Below, piece by piece: positions 50,725 through 58,695 of a stretch of DNA of 64,000 nt. The notes under the pieces are model-generated. The model was given only the letters and a program-made list of their open reading frames with translations. It made no database searches and was not told the DNA's origin. Position 1 is the stretch's first letter; each line of letters opens with the position of its first letter. The DNA lies in assembly GCF_002563965.1 (NCBI RefSeq), contig NZ_PDJF01000001.1, positions 2,108,001-2,172,000 on the forward strand. Direction: 5' to 3'. Source of the stretch: Corynebacterium renale. Its GTDB lineage: Bacteria; Actinomycetota; Actinomycetes; Mycobacteriales; Mycobacteriaceae. A program made the position numbers and the translations under genes.

Positions 50725-51201
50725 ATGGAATTTACACACCTTAATGCCGCCGGTGACGCCTACATGGTTGATGTCACCGCAAAGACACCAACGGTGCGCG
50801 AGGCAACAGCTATCGGAGAGGTCGCCTGCTCACCCGAAGTCATGCAGGCACTTCGCGACGGCACCGTCCCTAAAGGCGATGTCCTCGCAGTAGCCCGCGT
50901 CGCCGGCATTGCAGCTGCAAAGAAGGTTCCCGAACTTCTCCCCCTGGCCCACACCATCGGAGTGCATGGTTGTGCGGTGGACCTAGAGCTTCACGACGAC
51001 CACGTGGCAATCTCGGCAACCGTGCGCACTGCAGAACGCACCGGTGTGGAAATGGAAGCGCTGACGAGCGTTTCCGTTGCTGCCCTGGCAATTATCGACA
51101 TGGTCAAAGGCGTTGACCGCTCCGCATACATACGCCGGTGCGGAATCGTCGCAAAGTCGGGTGGCCGCTCCGGCGACTGGTCTCGCGAGTTACCGCGCTA
51201 A
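50725..51201 (+). CDS. moaC: Cyclic pyranopterin monophosphate synthase MoaC
   Basis: Second step of cofactor synthesis, forming cyclic pyranopterin monophosphate after MoaA. The 158-aa protein carries MVDVTAKTPTVREA, the active-site KKVPELLPLAHTI and the TGVEMEALTSVSVAAL helix with the MVKGVDR catalytic lysine/Asp region. ATG 50725 has a GGAGA site. It ends 21 nt before the convergent moeB gene. Confidence 0.96.
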   Translation: MEFTHLNAAGDAYMVDVTAKTPTVREATAIGEVACSPEVMQALRDGTVPKGDVLAVARVAGIAAAKKVPELLPLAHTIGVHGCAVDLELHDDHVAISATVRTAERTGVEMEALTSVSVAALAIIDMVKGVDRSAYIRRCGIVAKSGGRSGDWSRELPR

Positions 51202-51222
51202 CAGCCCGGCGCGACTGCTTCC

Positions 51223-52269
51223 CTAGTGCTGGGAGATCCAGCGCTGGTATCCCCCACGGTAGGATTTCATTCCGCGAAGTCCCTGCTGCTCCCATATATC
51301 CATGGCGGCTAGAGAGCGAACCCCGCCGGCGCAATACACCACCACGGGTTGATCGTCGGGGAGCTCTGGGATTGCTCCGCGCTGCACCGCGGAAAGCGGG
51401 AAGTTGAGGGCGCCGGGTATGGCCCCTGTGGCGAATTCGAAGGGCTCGCGGACGTCGATAAGCACAGCACCTTCAGGGATAGTATCCACTTCGCGCAGGC
51501 TCGCCGGATCCATCACTGGCCCATGCTCGCGGATGTGCTCAGCGACTGCTGGCTCAGCCGACAGTGGGATGTATTCCCAGCTACCAGTCATGGCGTCAAA
51601 ATATCCAAGCTTTCCCACCAGTGGCGTGCCCACTCCAGAGAGCAGCTTCAGCGCTTCGAGCGCCATCGCGGAGCCGGTAATACCCACAAGCGGACCTAAT
51701 ACGCCAGCCTGCGCGCACGAAGGAACGGAACCCGGTGCCGGCGGGTTGGGGAAAATATCCTCGTAAACTGGTCCATGGCCTGCCCAGAACACAGACAGTT
51801 GTGATTCAAACCCTAAAATCGAGGCCCACACATGCGGGATTCCAAGCCGCGTGCATGCCCACGACGCGATATGCCGGGTAGCAAAGTTATCCGCGCCATC
51901 GAGAACAACATCGGCGTCTTCAAGAACGTGTAGTGCGTTGGCCTCCGTCAGGCGGCCCGCATAAGTACGCACGTGAATGGTCGGGTTTAAAGCGAGCATC
52001 TGCTCGCGTGCGGAATCTACTTTGAGCGTTCCCACCGCGGCATCGGTGTGGATTACTTGGCGGTGCAGGTTGGTCACGTCCACGGTGTCGTCGTCGATGA
52101 CCGTAATCGTCCCGACGCCTGCTCCCGCTAGGTATAGCAGCGCGGGTGAGCCTAAGCCGCCGGCGCCGATGACGGCCACGTGGGCGTCGAGAAGCTTCTC
52201 TTGGGCCTGTGTGCCGAAGCCGGCGAGTGTGGTTTGGCGGAGGTAACGGTGTGCTTGTTCGTTGTTCAC
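51223..52269 (-). CDS. moeB: MoeB/ThiF-type adenylyltransferase fused to rhodanese
   Basis: Activates the C-terminal Gly-Gly of MoaD (and possibly other sulfur-carrier proteins) by adenylation. A C-terminal rhodanese domain could then deliver sulfur. Of 348 aa, residues 1-235 are the E1-like part (VIGAGGLGSPALLYLAGAGVG, then DVTNLHRQVI and VLDGADNFATR). Residues 255-348 are the rhodanese part, with active-site loop YCAGGVRS (Cys in VVVYCAGG). The usual zinc CxxC pairs are absent. GTG 52269 overlaps the moaE stop by 4 nt (GTGA), so it is coupled to moaE. Confidence 0.92.
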   Translation of the reverse strand: MNNEQAHRYLRQTTLAGFGTQAQEKLLDAHVAVIGAGGLGSPALLYLAGAGVGTITVIDDDTVDVTNLHRQVIHTDAAVGTLKVDSAREQMLALNPTIHVRTYAGRLTEANALHVLEDADVVLDGADNFATRHIASWACTRLGIPHVWASILGFESQLSVFWAGHGPVYEDIFPNPPAPGSVPSCAQAGVLGPLVGITGSAMALEALKLLSGVGTPLVGKLGYFDAMTGSWEYIPLSAEPAVAEHIREHGPVMDPASLREVDTIPEGAVLIDVREPFEFATGAIPGALNFPLSAVQRGAIPELPDDQPVVVYCAGGVRSLAAMDIWEQQGLRGMKSYRGGYQRWISQH

Positions 52270-52733
52270 TCCAGGCCCACCCACTGCGCGGAGCCGTCGA
52301 GGAGTTCCTGTTCTTTCCAGATTGGGACCTCTGCTTTAACTGCGTCGGCGACCGCGGAGCACGCTGCAAACGCGTCACCGCGATGGGCACTTGCTACGAG
52401 CACCAGAAACGCGATCTCTCCGATGGTGAGCGGACCGGTGCGATGTGCCACCCACATGCGGGTATTCGGATGCTCCGCAGAAATCCGGGCCACCACGGCC
52501 TCAATCTCTTGTTGGGCACTCGGATGGGCTGTGTACGTCAGATTTTTCACACGCTGACCGCCATCATGGTCGCGCACAATCCCCTCGAACGTCACCAAAG
52601 CGCCCATGGCTTCTGTGACCGTAGCGGAACGAGCCTCTCCCTGGAGCTCCTCCAGCGGCTGCGTGGTCATCCGGGCAGAAATGACCTTGCCCGTCTGTTC
52701 CGCTACATAAGCGGGATCATTATTAATGCTCAT
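52266..52733 (-). CDS. moaE: Molybdopterin synthase catalytic subunit MoaE
   Basis: Large subunit of molybdopterin synthase (155 aa), which transfers sulfur from MoaD thiocarboxylate to precursor Z. Family landmarks are GALVTFEGIVRDHDGGQRVKNLTY, HRTGPLTIGEIAFLVLVASAHRG and the catalytic VKAEVPIWKEQ. ATG 52733 lies inside the moaB end (11-bp overlap), and the stop overlaps the moeB start, so moeA2-moaB-moaE-moeB form one tightly coupled unit. moaD lies on the opposite strand. Confidence 0.95.
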   Translation of the reverse strand: MSINNDPAYVAEQTGKVISARMTTQPLEELQGEARSATVTEAMGALVTFEGIVRDHDGGQRVKNLTYTAHPSAQQEIEAVVARISAEHPNTRMWVAHRTGPLTIGEIAFLVLVASAHRGDAFAACSAVADAVKAEVPIWKEQELLDGSAQWVGLE

Positions 52734-53277
52734 GCGATCCTTCCAACATGTCGCATAGGTGTCCAATAATCGGTTCCAAAATAGCGCACCCATCTTTTAC
52801 AGCTCCTTTGGAGCCAGGGAGCGCCATAACAAATGAGTTGCCCACTGTACCTGCCACGGCGCGCGAAACAACTGCCATCGGGGTCGATTCCACACCCTTA
52901 GCAAAGAAAGCGTGTGCGATCCCGGGCAGTTCGCGATCAAGGTGTGGAGTGATGGCCTCTACGGAACGGTCGTCGGGGGTCACACCAGTGCCGCCGGTCG
53001 TGATAATCACGCGGGGCAAGTCCTTACGTGTAGGGCTTGCCAGTAGGTCTTCCATGTAGGTTTCCATGTCCGCATCGGCCACCAGGGTGGCATCGGGACA
53101 CTCGAAGCCTAGCCTGCGGAAGAACTCCACGAGCACCGGGCCGGTCTGGTCCTGGTATTCACCTGCTGCCGCTCGCGTAGAGGCAACGATGACCAGGGCG
53201 CGACGCTGCGGCCGCGTGTCATGGGAATGTATGTGTTCGCGGTGGTGACTATGGGTGTGTTCAGACATAGTGCCCAT
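52723..53277 (-). CDS. moaB: Molybdopterin adenylyltransferase (MoaB/Mog family) with His-rich N-terminus
   Basis: Adenylylates molybdopterin before molybdate insertion by MoeA. The 184-aa protein has the family core TTGGTGVTPDDRSVEAI and VMALPGSKGAVKDG. Unusually, it begins with a histidine-rich tail (seven His between residues 7 and 19, HTHSHHREHIHSHD) that is not part of the fold and may bind a metal. An alternative ATG at 53268 keeps this tail. The start lies 1 nt after the moeA2 stop. Confidence 0.92.
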   Translation of the reverse strand: MGTMSEHTHSHHREHIHSHDTRPQRRALVIVASTRAAAGEYQDQTGPVLVEFFRRLGFECPDATLVADADMETYMEDLLASPTRKDLPRVIITTGGTGVTPDDRSVEAITPHLDRELPGIAHAFFAKGVESTPMAVVSRAVAGTVGNSFVMALPGSKGAVKDGCAILEPIIGHLCDMLEGSHEH

Positions 53278-53278
53278 G

Positions 53279-54544
53279 CTAGCGCGGAAGTTTCAGCACC
53301 TTCACGGTCTCGCCGGCAGCGAGATCAGCGTGCGACGGAACAACAAGCAGGCACGTGGCTTCGATAGCCTGCAGCAGTAAGTGGGAACCTGGGCCACCGA
53401 GCGGGCGGACCATGACATGCCCGTGGTCATCAACCCAGTGCACGCCTCTGCGGAGCTGCTCGCGATGATCGCTCAAACCGGTGACGGGCTCCGCCAAAAT
53501 AGCAGTCTGCTCCTCGACGTCCACGGCTGCCGTTTCCTCGGCCGCACCGACGGAAACCCGGATGTACTGCTGCACACTTGGACCAACGAAACGCCGGAAA
53601 CTGACCAGCGTGGATATAGGATTTCCGGGCAAGCATATGACCGGGACACCGCTGTAGGTCCCCAGCCCCTGTGGCCCACCTGGCTGCTGGGTAACGTGCC
53701 CAAACCAGCCACCTGCAGGTTCCAGCAACTGCCGGATGACTTCAAAACGGCCGTGGCTAATTCCACCCGAGGTGACGATGAAATCCGGGCGATGTTCGGC
53801 GATGGCAGCGTCGACATCACGTCGTAGCTCCTCGAGGTCGTCGTTCGTGCGCAGGCGTCGCACGGTCTCTATACCCCAGGCGCGTGCCAGGGCTTGGAGC
53901 ATCGGGCCGTTAGAATCCGGGATGGATGCGGGGCCAGGGGCATCGGTGATTTCTTTACCACCAGTGGTGAGCAGAACCCGCGGGGTAGACGCCACGGAGA
54001 CAGTGCGCACACTTTGTCCGAGCAAGGCTGCCAGCAGCACAGGGCCAACAACGGTCCCAGCCGCCGCAATCACGGAACCAGCCGCCACATCTGAACCTTG
54101 TGCACGCACGAACTGCCCTGTAGGGGTCTGCGGAACGTGTACCCGTGCTGGCTCCAAAGCCTCTGCCTCATCAAAAGAAGGCGGTGTGCATTGTTCCACC
54201 GGTACGATAGCCACAATCTCTTCTGGGACACGCGCACCTGTCATGATCGGCAGGACAGCGTGCGGGTCGGCGTCCGTAATCACTTCGCTGGGATCGACAC
54301 CAGCGGCGATCGTGGCACCTACGGGGAACTCGCCACCACCAAGGTGCTCCTCGCGGAGCCCGTAACCATCCATCTGTGAATTTGGAAAAGGTGGCGAATC
54401 GACATTCGCGACGACGTCGTGAGCCAAAATTCTGCCCACAGAATCAAGGACTGCAACGTCTTCTGTGCGTACTGTCATCGCGTCCTGTAAGACGGCCGCG
54501 ATTTCTGCAAGATGCTCCTGGGCACGTCGCGCGCTCTCTGCCAT
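53279..54544 (-). CDS. moeA: Molybdopterin molybdotransferase MoeA, copy 2
   Basis: A second MoeA (421 aa). Visible motifs are FPNSQMDGYGL, LLTTGGKEI...IPDSNGPM, VTSGGISHGRFEV and LPGNPISTLVSF. It is clearly diverged from copy 1, for example TSGGISHG instead of TMGGISAG. The two may have different roles or partners, as with gephyrin-like paralogues. ATG 54544 has a GGAAGG site; the frame is open to 54817 but the extension is not conserved. First gene of the minus-strand moeA2-moaB-moaE-moeB unit, divergent from moaD. Confidence 0.93.
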   Translation of the reverse strand: MAESARRAQEHLAEIAAVLQDAMTVRTEDVAVLDSVGRILAHDVVANVDSPPFPNSQMDGYGLREEHLGGGEFPVGATIAAGVDPSEVITDADPHAVLPIMTGARVPEEIVAIVPVEQCTPPSFDEAEALEPARVHVPQTPTGQFVRAQGSDVAAGSVIAAAGTVVGPVLLAALLGQSVRTVSVASTPRVLLTTGGKEITDAPGPASIPDSNGPMLQALARAWGIETVRRLRTNDDLEELRRDVDAAIAEHRPDFIVTSGGISHGRFEVIRQLLEPAGGWFGHVTQQPGGPQGLGTYSGVPVICLPGNPISTLVSFRRFVGPSVQQYIRVSVGAAEETAAVDVEEQTAILAEPVTGLSDHREQLRRGVHWVDDHGHVMVRPLGGPGSHLLLQAIEATCLLVVPSHADLAAGETVKVLKLPR

Positions 54545-54592
54545 TACTGCCTTCCTTTCATAACACCTATATATCAGGGTACCGTGGGGCCC

Positions 54593-54853
54593 ATGATTGA
54601 CGTGCATTATTTCGCAGCAGCTCGCGCGGCTCGGGGCGTAGCTCACGAGTCCGTGGACGGCACTTTTTCTACCCTTCACGACTTGCTCGAGCACCTCGCT
54701 GCCCACAACGACGGCACCACCGACGCTGGGATGAACCTCAAGGACATCTTTGCGCGCTGCAGCTTTCTTATCGACGGCACACGTCAACCCCCAGAAGCCT
54801 CCCTTGATGAAGCTCACCGCGTAGATATCTTGCCACCGTTCGCTGGAGGATAA
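54593..54853 (+). CDS. moaD: Molybdopterin synthase sulfur carrier subunit MoaD
   Basis: Ubiquitin-like sulfur carrier of 86 aa ending in FAGG. The C-terminal glycine is adenylated by MoeB and thiocarboxylated for MoaE. The beta-grasp pattern (VHYFAAARAARG, then HDLLEHL and RVDILPPFAGG) is clear. A TACCGT hexamer (54580-54585) ends 7 nt before ATG 54593, suggesting a leaderless transcript in the 48-bp gap to the divergent moeA copy 2. A GTG at 54584 is an alternative. Confidence 0.92.
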   Translation: MIDVHYFAAARAARGVAHESVDGTFSTLHDLLEHLAAHNDGTTDAGMNLKDIFARCSFLIDGTRQPPEASLDEAHRVDILPPFAGG

Positions 54854-54915
54854 ATTTTCTACGGTAATTCACACGCAATTATGTGACTTTGCCAATGGGC
54901 ACATGCAATCCCACA

Positions 54916-54929
54916 TGTACCCGAGTACA
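54916..54929. promoter_or_regulatory. TGTAC-N4-GTACA palindrome at the modA promoter
   Basis: TGTAC-CCGA-GTACA, a perfect 5+5 inverted repeat, overlaps a probable modA -10 (TACACT, 54926-54931). It is the same palindrome as at 41809-41822. Overlap with the -10 suggests repression. Confidence 0.6.
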
Positions 54930-54968
54930 CTTGTGAGATATCAGTGATCCAACTTTGAAAGGTTACGT

Positions 54969-55832
54969 ATGTCTCTGAAGCGCGTACTCACCGCTACCGT
55001 TGCTGCTTCCGCAGCGTTCGCACTTGCAGCATGCTCCCCTTCTAATGAGAAGGACTCCACCGCATCGTCTACTGCAACTACCTCCGCAGCAGACAGCACC
55101 GCGGCTGAGCAGGCTACCGAAGCAGTGGACCTGAACGTCCTGGCCGCCTCATCCACGCGTGTCCTAGAAGACGACTTCACCGAGGACGCACTCACTCTCG
55201 AACTACCTGCAAACTTGACCTTCGACTTCGATGGTTCTTCCGGCCTGGTTTCCAAGATGGAAGAGGGCGCTCCAGCTGACTTGTTCATCTCCGCTGACAA
55301 GCGCAACATGGACAAGGCAGTAGAAAAGGGCCTAGTTCTGGACCCCGTAAACGTTGCAACTAACTCCATGGTCATGGTCGTGCCAAAGGGCAACCCGGCC
55401 GGCATCACCGGTGTAGATGAGTCCCTGAACGGCGCAAAGCTCGTTCTGTGCGCACCACAGGTCCCCTGCGGTGGCGTATCCCAGAAAATCCAGGAAGATC
55501 TGGGCGTTTCCCTGCAGCCCGTTTCTGAAGAGCAGAAAGTCGGCGACGTTCTGACCAAGGTTGTCTCCGGCGAAGCTGACGCAGGATGGGTCTACCGCAC
55601 CGACGCAGCAGCTGCTGGCGATGATGTCGAAATCATCGAAATCCCTAACGCTGACCAGCACCCGAACGAGCTGTGGGCAGCAGTTGCCGCTAACTCCGAG
55701 AACAAGGAAGCCGCAGACGGCGTTCTGCGCCTGATTGCTTCCAACGCTTTCAGCCCAGTGTGGGAGAAGTACGGCTTCTCGGCTGTCTCCACCAACGAAG
55801 TTGCTCCCACCACGACGGCCGCTAAGAACTAA
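54969..55832 (+). CDS. modA: Molybdate-binding lipoprotein ModA
   Basis: Extracytoplasmic solute-binding component of a molybdate ABC importer. The 287-aa precursor has a lipoprotein signal with lipobox LAAC (acylated Cys21), a Ser/Thr/Ala-rich linker (to about residue 52) and a ModA domain: NVLAASSTRVLEDDF, GSSGLVSKMEEGAPADLFISADKRNM, VPCGGVSQK and GEADAGWVYRTDA. GAAAGG site before the ATG. Predicted regulation through the palindrome overlapping the -10. Confidence 0.95.
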   Translation: MSLKRVLTATVAASAAFALAACSPSNEKDSTASSTATTSAADSTAAEQATEAVDLNVLAASSTRVLEDDFTEDALTLELPANLTFDFDGSSGLVSKMEEGAPADLFISADKRNMDKAVEKGLVLDPVNVATNSMVMVVPKGNPAGITGVDESLNGAKLVLCAPQVPCGGVSQKIQEDLGVSLQPVSEEQKVGDVLTKVVSGEADAGWVYRTDAAAAGDDVEIIEIPNADQHPNELWAAVAANSENKEAADGVLRLIASNAFSPVWEKYGFSAVSTNEVAPTTTAAKN

Positions 55833-55866
55833 GTAGCGCCCCCAGATCTAACTTCACGTAACGCGT

Positions 55867-55900
55867 GTGGCTGTAGCTCCCTCCCAGGGGCTGCAGCCAC
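55867..55900 (+). other. Hairpin between modA and modBC
   Basis: A 14-bp stem with two wobble pairs (55867-55880 with 55887-55900) has no U tract after it. It may protect the modA mRNA 3' end or attenuate transcription into modBC. Such hairpins often set a higher level of the binding protein than of the permease. Confidence 0.55.
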
Positions 55901-55974
55901 AGTTGTGTGTACACCTCACCTCCACCCACTTTTTCGTGTACTTCCTTCAATCCACTACGACGAATCGTGCGCGC

Positions 55975-57948
55975 ATGAAAACTGAAGAAAACACTGCAGA
56001 AATAAAAGCCATTCCGCCCCGCCCGGCGCCATCCCGCATCCCGTCAGCGTGTGTGGTTCTCGGCATTATTGGCGTCATCATCATCGTGGGCCCACTCATT
56101 GCGCTTGGCTTCCGCGTACCGTGGGATCGCCTCGGAGAGATTCTCACCGAGGAAGACACCATCACCATGCTCAAGGTCACCTTGTATGCGGCCTTCCAGT
56201 CAACAGTGATCACCACGCTCATTGGCGTGCCGCTTGCGGTGTGGACAAACCACACGCGACGCGGCGGTCGTGTCATCCGCCTCCTTGTCATGCTTCCGCT
56301 CGCCATGCCCCCGGTCGTCGGTGGTCTAGCACTGACGGCTGCGGTAGGACGCCGTGGTTATACCGCTCCCATCTTGGATGCCTTGGGCATCGAGTTCGCA
56401 TTCGCATTTCCGGGTGTGGTCTTGGCGCACATCTTCGTCTCATTACCTTTCGTCGTGGTTTCGGTAGACTCCGCGCTGCGCCAGATTGACCGTGAGATTC
56501 TTGCGTCCGCGGCGAGCGTGGGGATGAAGCCCGCCGCAATCTTGTTCAAAATCACGCTGCCAGCGATTGCCCCTGCGATCGCTACCGGCGCCGGCCTTGC
56601 ATTTGCTCGCTCTCTGGGCGAGTTCGGCACGACCATCACCTTCGCGGGTTCCATGCCGGGAATCACGCGCACCATGCCGCTGGGCATCTACCTAGAGCGC
56701 GAGATCGATTACGACCGTTCGTATGTGCTTGCCGCCATCCTGATCGCCCTGGCAGTGACCATCATTGCACTGTCTATGCTGCCGGCCGCATTAAAGAAAA
56801 AGCACACGCCACGTCCAGCAGTGATTGGTGAGTTAGACACCCAGCGCATGCGCGACCTGACCCGACCTGAAACTGGCGGGAAGGAAGTATCCATCACCAC
56901 GTTGGGCGCAACGACCGTGTTCCCCGCGAATCATGTCACAGCTGTTGTGGGCCCGAATGGGTCAGGCAAAACCACCATGAGCGGTCTGATTGCTGGGCGC
57001 CTCCGAGGAGCCGAAGTCCGCGTTGGCGATACACCTGTCGACGGACCATCTGTGCCCTACGTCTCCGCACACGACCGTGGCATCGTCTTGCTTACCCAAC
57101 GTCCCGGCCTGCCGCACACCGCAACTGTTTCAGAAGCCGTGACCATGGCTTCTGGTTCACAGGAACTGACTGCGGAGCTTCTCGACGCCTCCGGCCTGAA
57201 TGCCCTAGCAAACACACCTGTGCCCGCTCTTTCCGGCGGCCAGGCTGCGCAGGTCGCACTGGTACGAGCTCTTGCCGCACGGCCGTCGGTTCTCATTTTG
57301 GATGAGCCCCTGGCTGCCGTCGACGTGGCTTCGACCGCACGCTGGCGTCGCGTTTTACGCGCTACGAGCGCGGACCGCACCACCATTGTGGTCACCCACG
57401 ACTCTGTGGATATTGCCGGCTTGGCCGATTCTGTCGTAGTCCTCGAAGAAGGTCGCAGCGTGGCACACGTGGGTACGCAAGAATTCTTCGTGCTGCCTCC
57501 GACGACCTTCGCATCCAGGCTGGCCGGCATTAACCGGCTGTGGGGTTACGTTTCGGAGGTCTCCGGTGACGGTGCAGTGACCGTCGTGAGTGAACATTCC
57601 TTGACCGCAGTGGGCTTTGCTGAAGAACCACTTACTGCGGGTGCCGAGGCCGTGGTCACCTGCCCCCCTTCCGACATCACGCTTCGCCTACCGGTCGCCG
57701 ACTCGCCTGTGGAATCCGCGCGCAACGTGTGGACCGGCACGGTGCTTTCTGTAGACACGATGCCTGCCGAATTTGGCGCTGGCGCGCACGCGGTCGTGAC
57801 GGTGGATGTCGGAATGACGTCTATTACTGTTCCGGTGACCTCGCAAGCTTTGGTTGATCTGGACCTGGAACCAGGCGATAACGTCGAATGCCTGGTCAAA
57901 GCCATGAATGTGAAAATTCATCCACGAACCATCACCGCGAATACCTAA
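55975..57948 (+). CDS. modBC: Molybdate ABC transporter, fused permease and ATPase (ModB-ModC)
   Basis: A 657-aa single-chain importer subunit. The N-terminal part (about residues 20-270) is a ModB permease with six predicted helices and the EAA loop (ASAASVGMKPAAILFKITLP). A linker of about 30 residues leads to a ModC ATPase with Walker A GPNGSGKTT, signature LSGGQ, Walker B LILDEP and the switch His in VVTHDS. The C-terminal 140 residues look like a TOBE-type molybdate-binding domain. ATG 55975 is chosen. The frame is open to 55867 but crosses the hairpin. Confidence 0.92.
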   Translation: MKTEENTAEIKAIPPRPAPSRIPSACVVLGIIGVIIIVGPLIALGFRVPWDRLGEILTEEDTITMLKVTLYAAFQSTVITTLIGVPLAVWTNHTRRGGRVIRLLVMLPLAMPPVVGGLALTAAVGRRGYTAPILDALGIEFAFAFPGVVLAHIFVSLPFVVVSVDSALRQIDREILASAASVGMKPAAILFKITLPAIAPAIATGAGLAFARSLGEFGTTITFAGSMPGITRTMPLGIYLEREIDYDRSYVLAAILIALAVTIIALSMLPAALKKKHTPRPAVIGELDTQRMRDLTRPETGGKEVSITTLGATTVFPANHVTAVVGPNGSGKTTMSGLIAGRLRGAEVRVGDTPVDGPSVPYVSAHDRGIVLLTQRPGLPHTATVSEAVTMASGSQELTAELLDASGLNALANTPVPALSGGQAAQVALVRALAARPSVLILDEPLAAVDVASTARWRRVLRATSADRTTIVVTHDSVDIAGLADSVVVLEEGRSVAHVGTQEFFVLPPTTFASRLAGINRLWGYVSEVSGDGAVTVVSEHSLTAVGFAEEPLTAGAEAVVTCPPSDITLRLPVADSPVESARNVWTGTVLSVDTMPAEFGAGAHAVVTVDVGMTSITVPVTSQALVDLDLEPGDNVECLVKAMNVKIHPRTITANT

Positions 57949-58053
57949 CCCACACAGCGACCCTATAGGAGCGTCGGGCCACGATGAACCATGGCCGTGC
58001 TCGGCCGAGCTCCTCTGGCCCAACGACGTTTCTAAAGAGCCCTTCCAAGCAAG

Positions 58054-58063
58054 CCCCCCCCCC
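58054..58063. repeat. Homopolymeric tract of ten C
   Basis: A run of ten C residues lies in the 261-nt spacer between modBC and the tRNA gene. No supported gene contains it. The spacer also holds the tRNA promoter, but I find no clear modBC terminator. Confidence 0.7.
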
Positions 58064-58209
58064 GTTTTCCAGTGGTGCAACCGGCCCCGCCCAAGTAGGC
58101 GTAGTTAATAGAGCACGTGACGACGTCATCGTGGACTACCTACGCCCAGCACTCAGGGTGATTCGTGGTTGCCCCAACGCGGGTGCTATAGTATTCCGCG
58201 TTGCCTTAA

Positions 58210-58283
58210 GTCTCCGTAGCTCAGTGGATTAGAGCATTGGTTTCCGGTACCAAAGGTCGCAGGTTCGAATCCTGTCGGGGACA
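58210..58283 (+). tRNA. tRNA-Arg (anticodon CCG)
   Basis: A complete cloverleaf of 74 nt: acceptor GTCTCCG/CGGGGAC with discriminator A (one T-G pair), a D arm with TAGCTCAGTGGATTAGAGC, an anticodon arm TTGGT/ACCAA with loop TTCCGGT, and a T arm AGGTTCGAATCCT. The anticodon CCG reads CGG arginine codons. A TATAGT hexamer (58187-58192) lies 18 nt upstream as the -10. CCA is not encoded. Confidence 0.96.
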
Positions 58284-58291
58284 CTTTTGTG

Positions 58292-58332
58292 AAGCACCCT
58301 CCCACCACAATGATTGTGGTGGGAGGGTGCTT
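58292..58332. terminator. Terminator between tRNA-Arg and the PspC gene
   Basis: A perfect 20-bp inverted repeat (58292-58311 with 58313-58332) begins 8 nt after the tRNA. Its tightly closed loop serves the tRNA on the plus strand and the PspC gene on the minus strand. Confidence 0.85.
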
Positions 58333-58348
58333 CTCCGCTAGCTGAACT

Positions 58349-58546
58349 TTAAAACTTTGGCATAACGAGCCACAAGATCGCATAAAGCAGAATTTGTGGC
58401 CCGGGAAGGAAGAACGAGAGCACGAACAACACCCGAATGAGGGTGGAGTTCCAACCGTAGGTCTCGGCGATGCCACCACAAATGCCAGCTATCATTTTAT
58501 CTGTGCTGGAGCGGTGCAATTTACGGGAAAGTGCGGTCTGAGCCAT
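58349..58546 (-). CDS. PspC-domain membrane protein
   Basis: A 65-aa protein consisting only of a PspC domain: the RSSTDKMIAGICGGIAETYGW segment, then one transmembrane helix (about residues 36-62, with FFLPGPQILLYAILWLVMP). PspC proteins sense or respond to envelope stress, but no pspA or sensor kinase is adjacent. A strong AAGGAGG site precedes the ATG. It is transcribed toward the tRNA, with a shared terminator in between. Confidence 0.88.
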   Translation of the reverse strand: MAQTALSRKLHRSSTDKMIAGICGGIAETYGWNSTLIRVLFVLSFFLPGPQILLYAILWLVMPKF

Positions 58547-58695
58547 GATGGCCTCCTTAGGTGTTGCGGTTTGTTTCTACATCCCATTATTCGAGGCCAC
58601 CGCTTGAAAAACATCCGGGTTTCACCCTGAGTTTTCCCTGATTCTCCCCCTTAGAGAGGCAAGGAATCTATTTTCCTTTTTCCTGCTTTACTCGT

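Noticed and set aside
57984..58232. 82-codon open frame between modBC and tRNA-Arg
   Set aside because: It runs through the C10 tract into the tRNA gene, has low-complexity composition and an overlapping antisense frame of similar quality.
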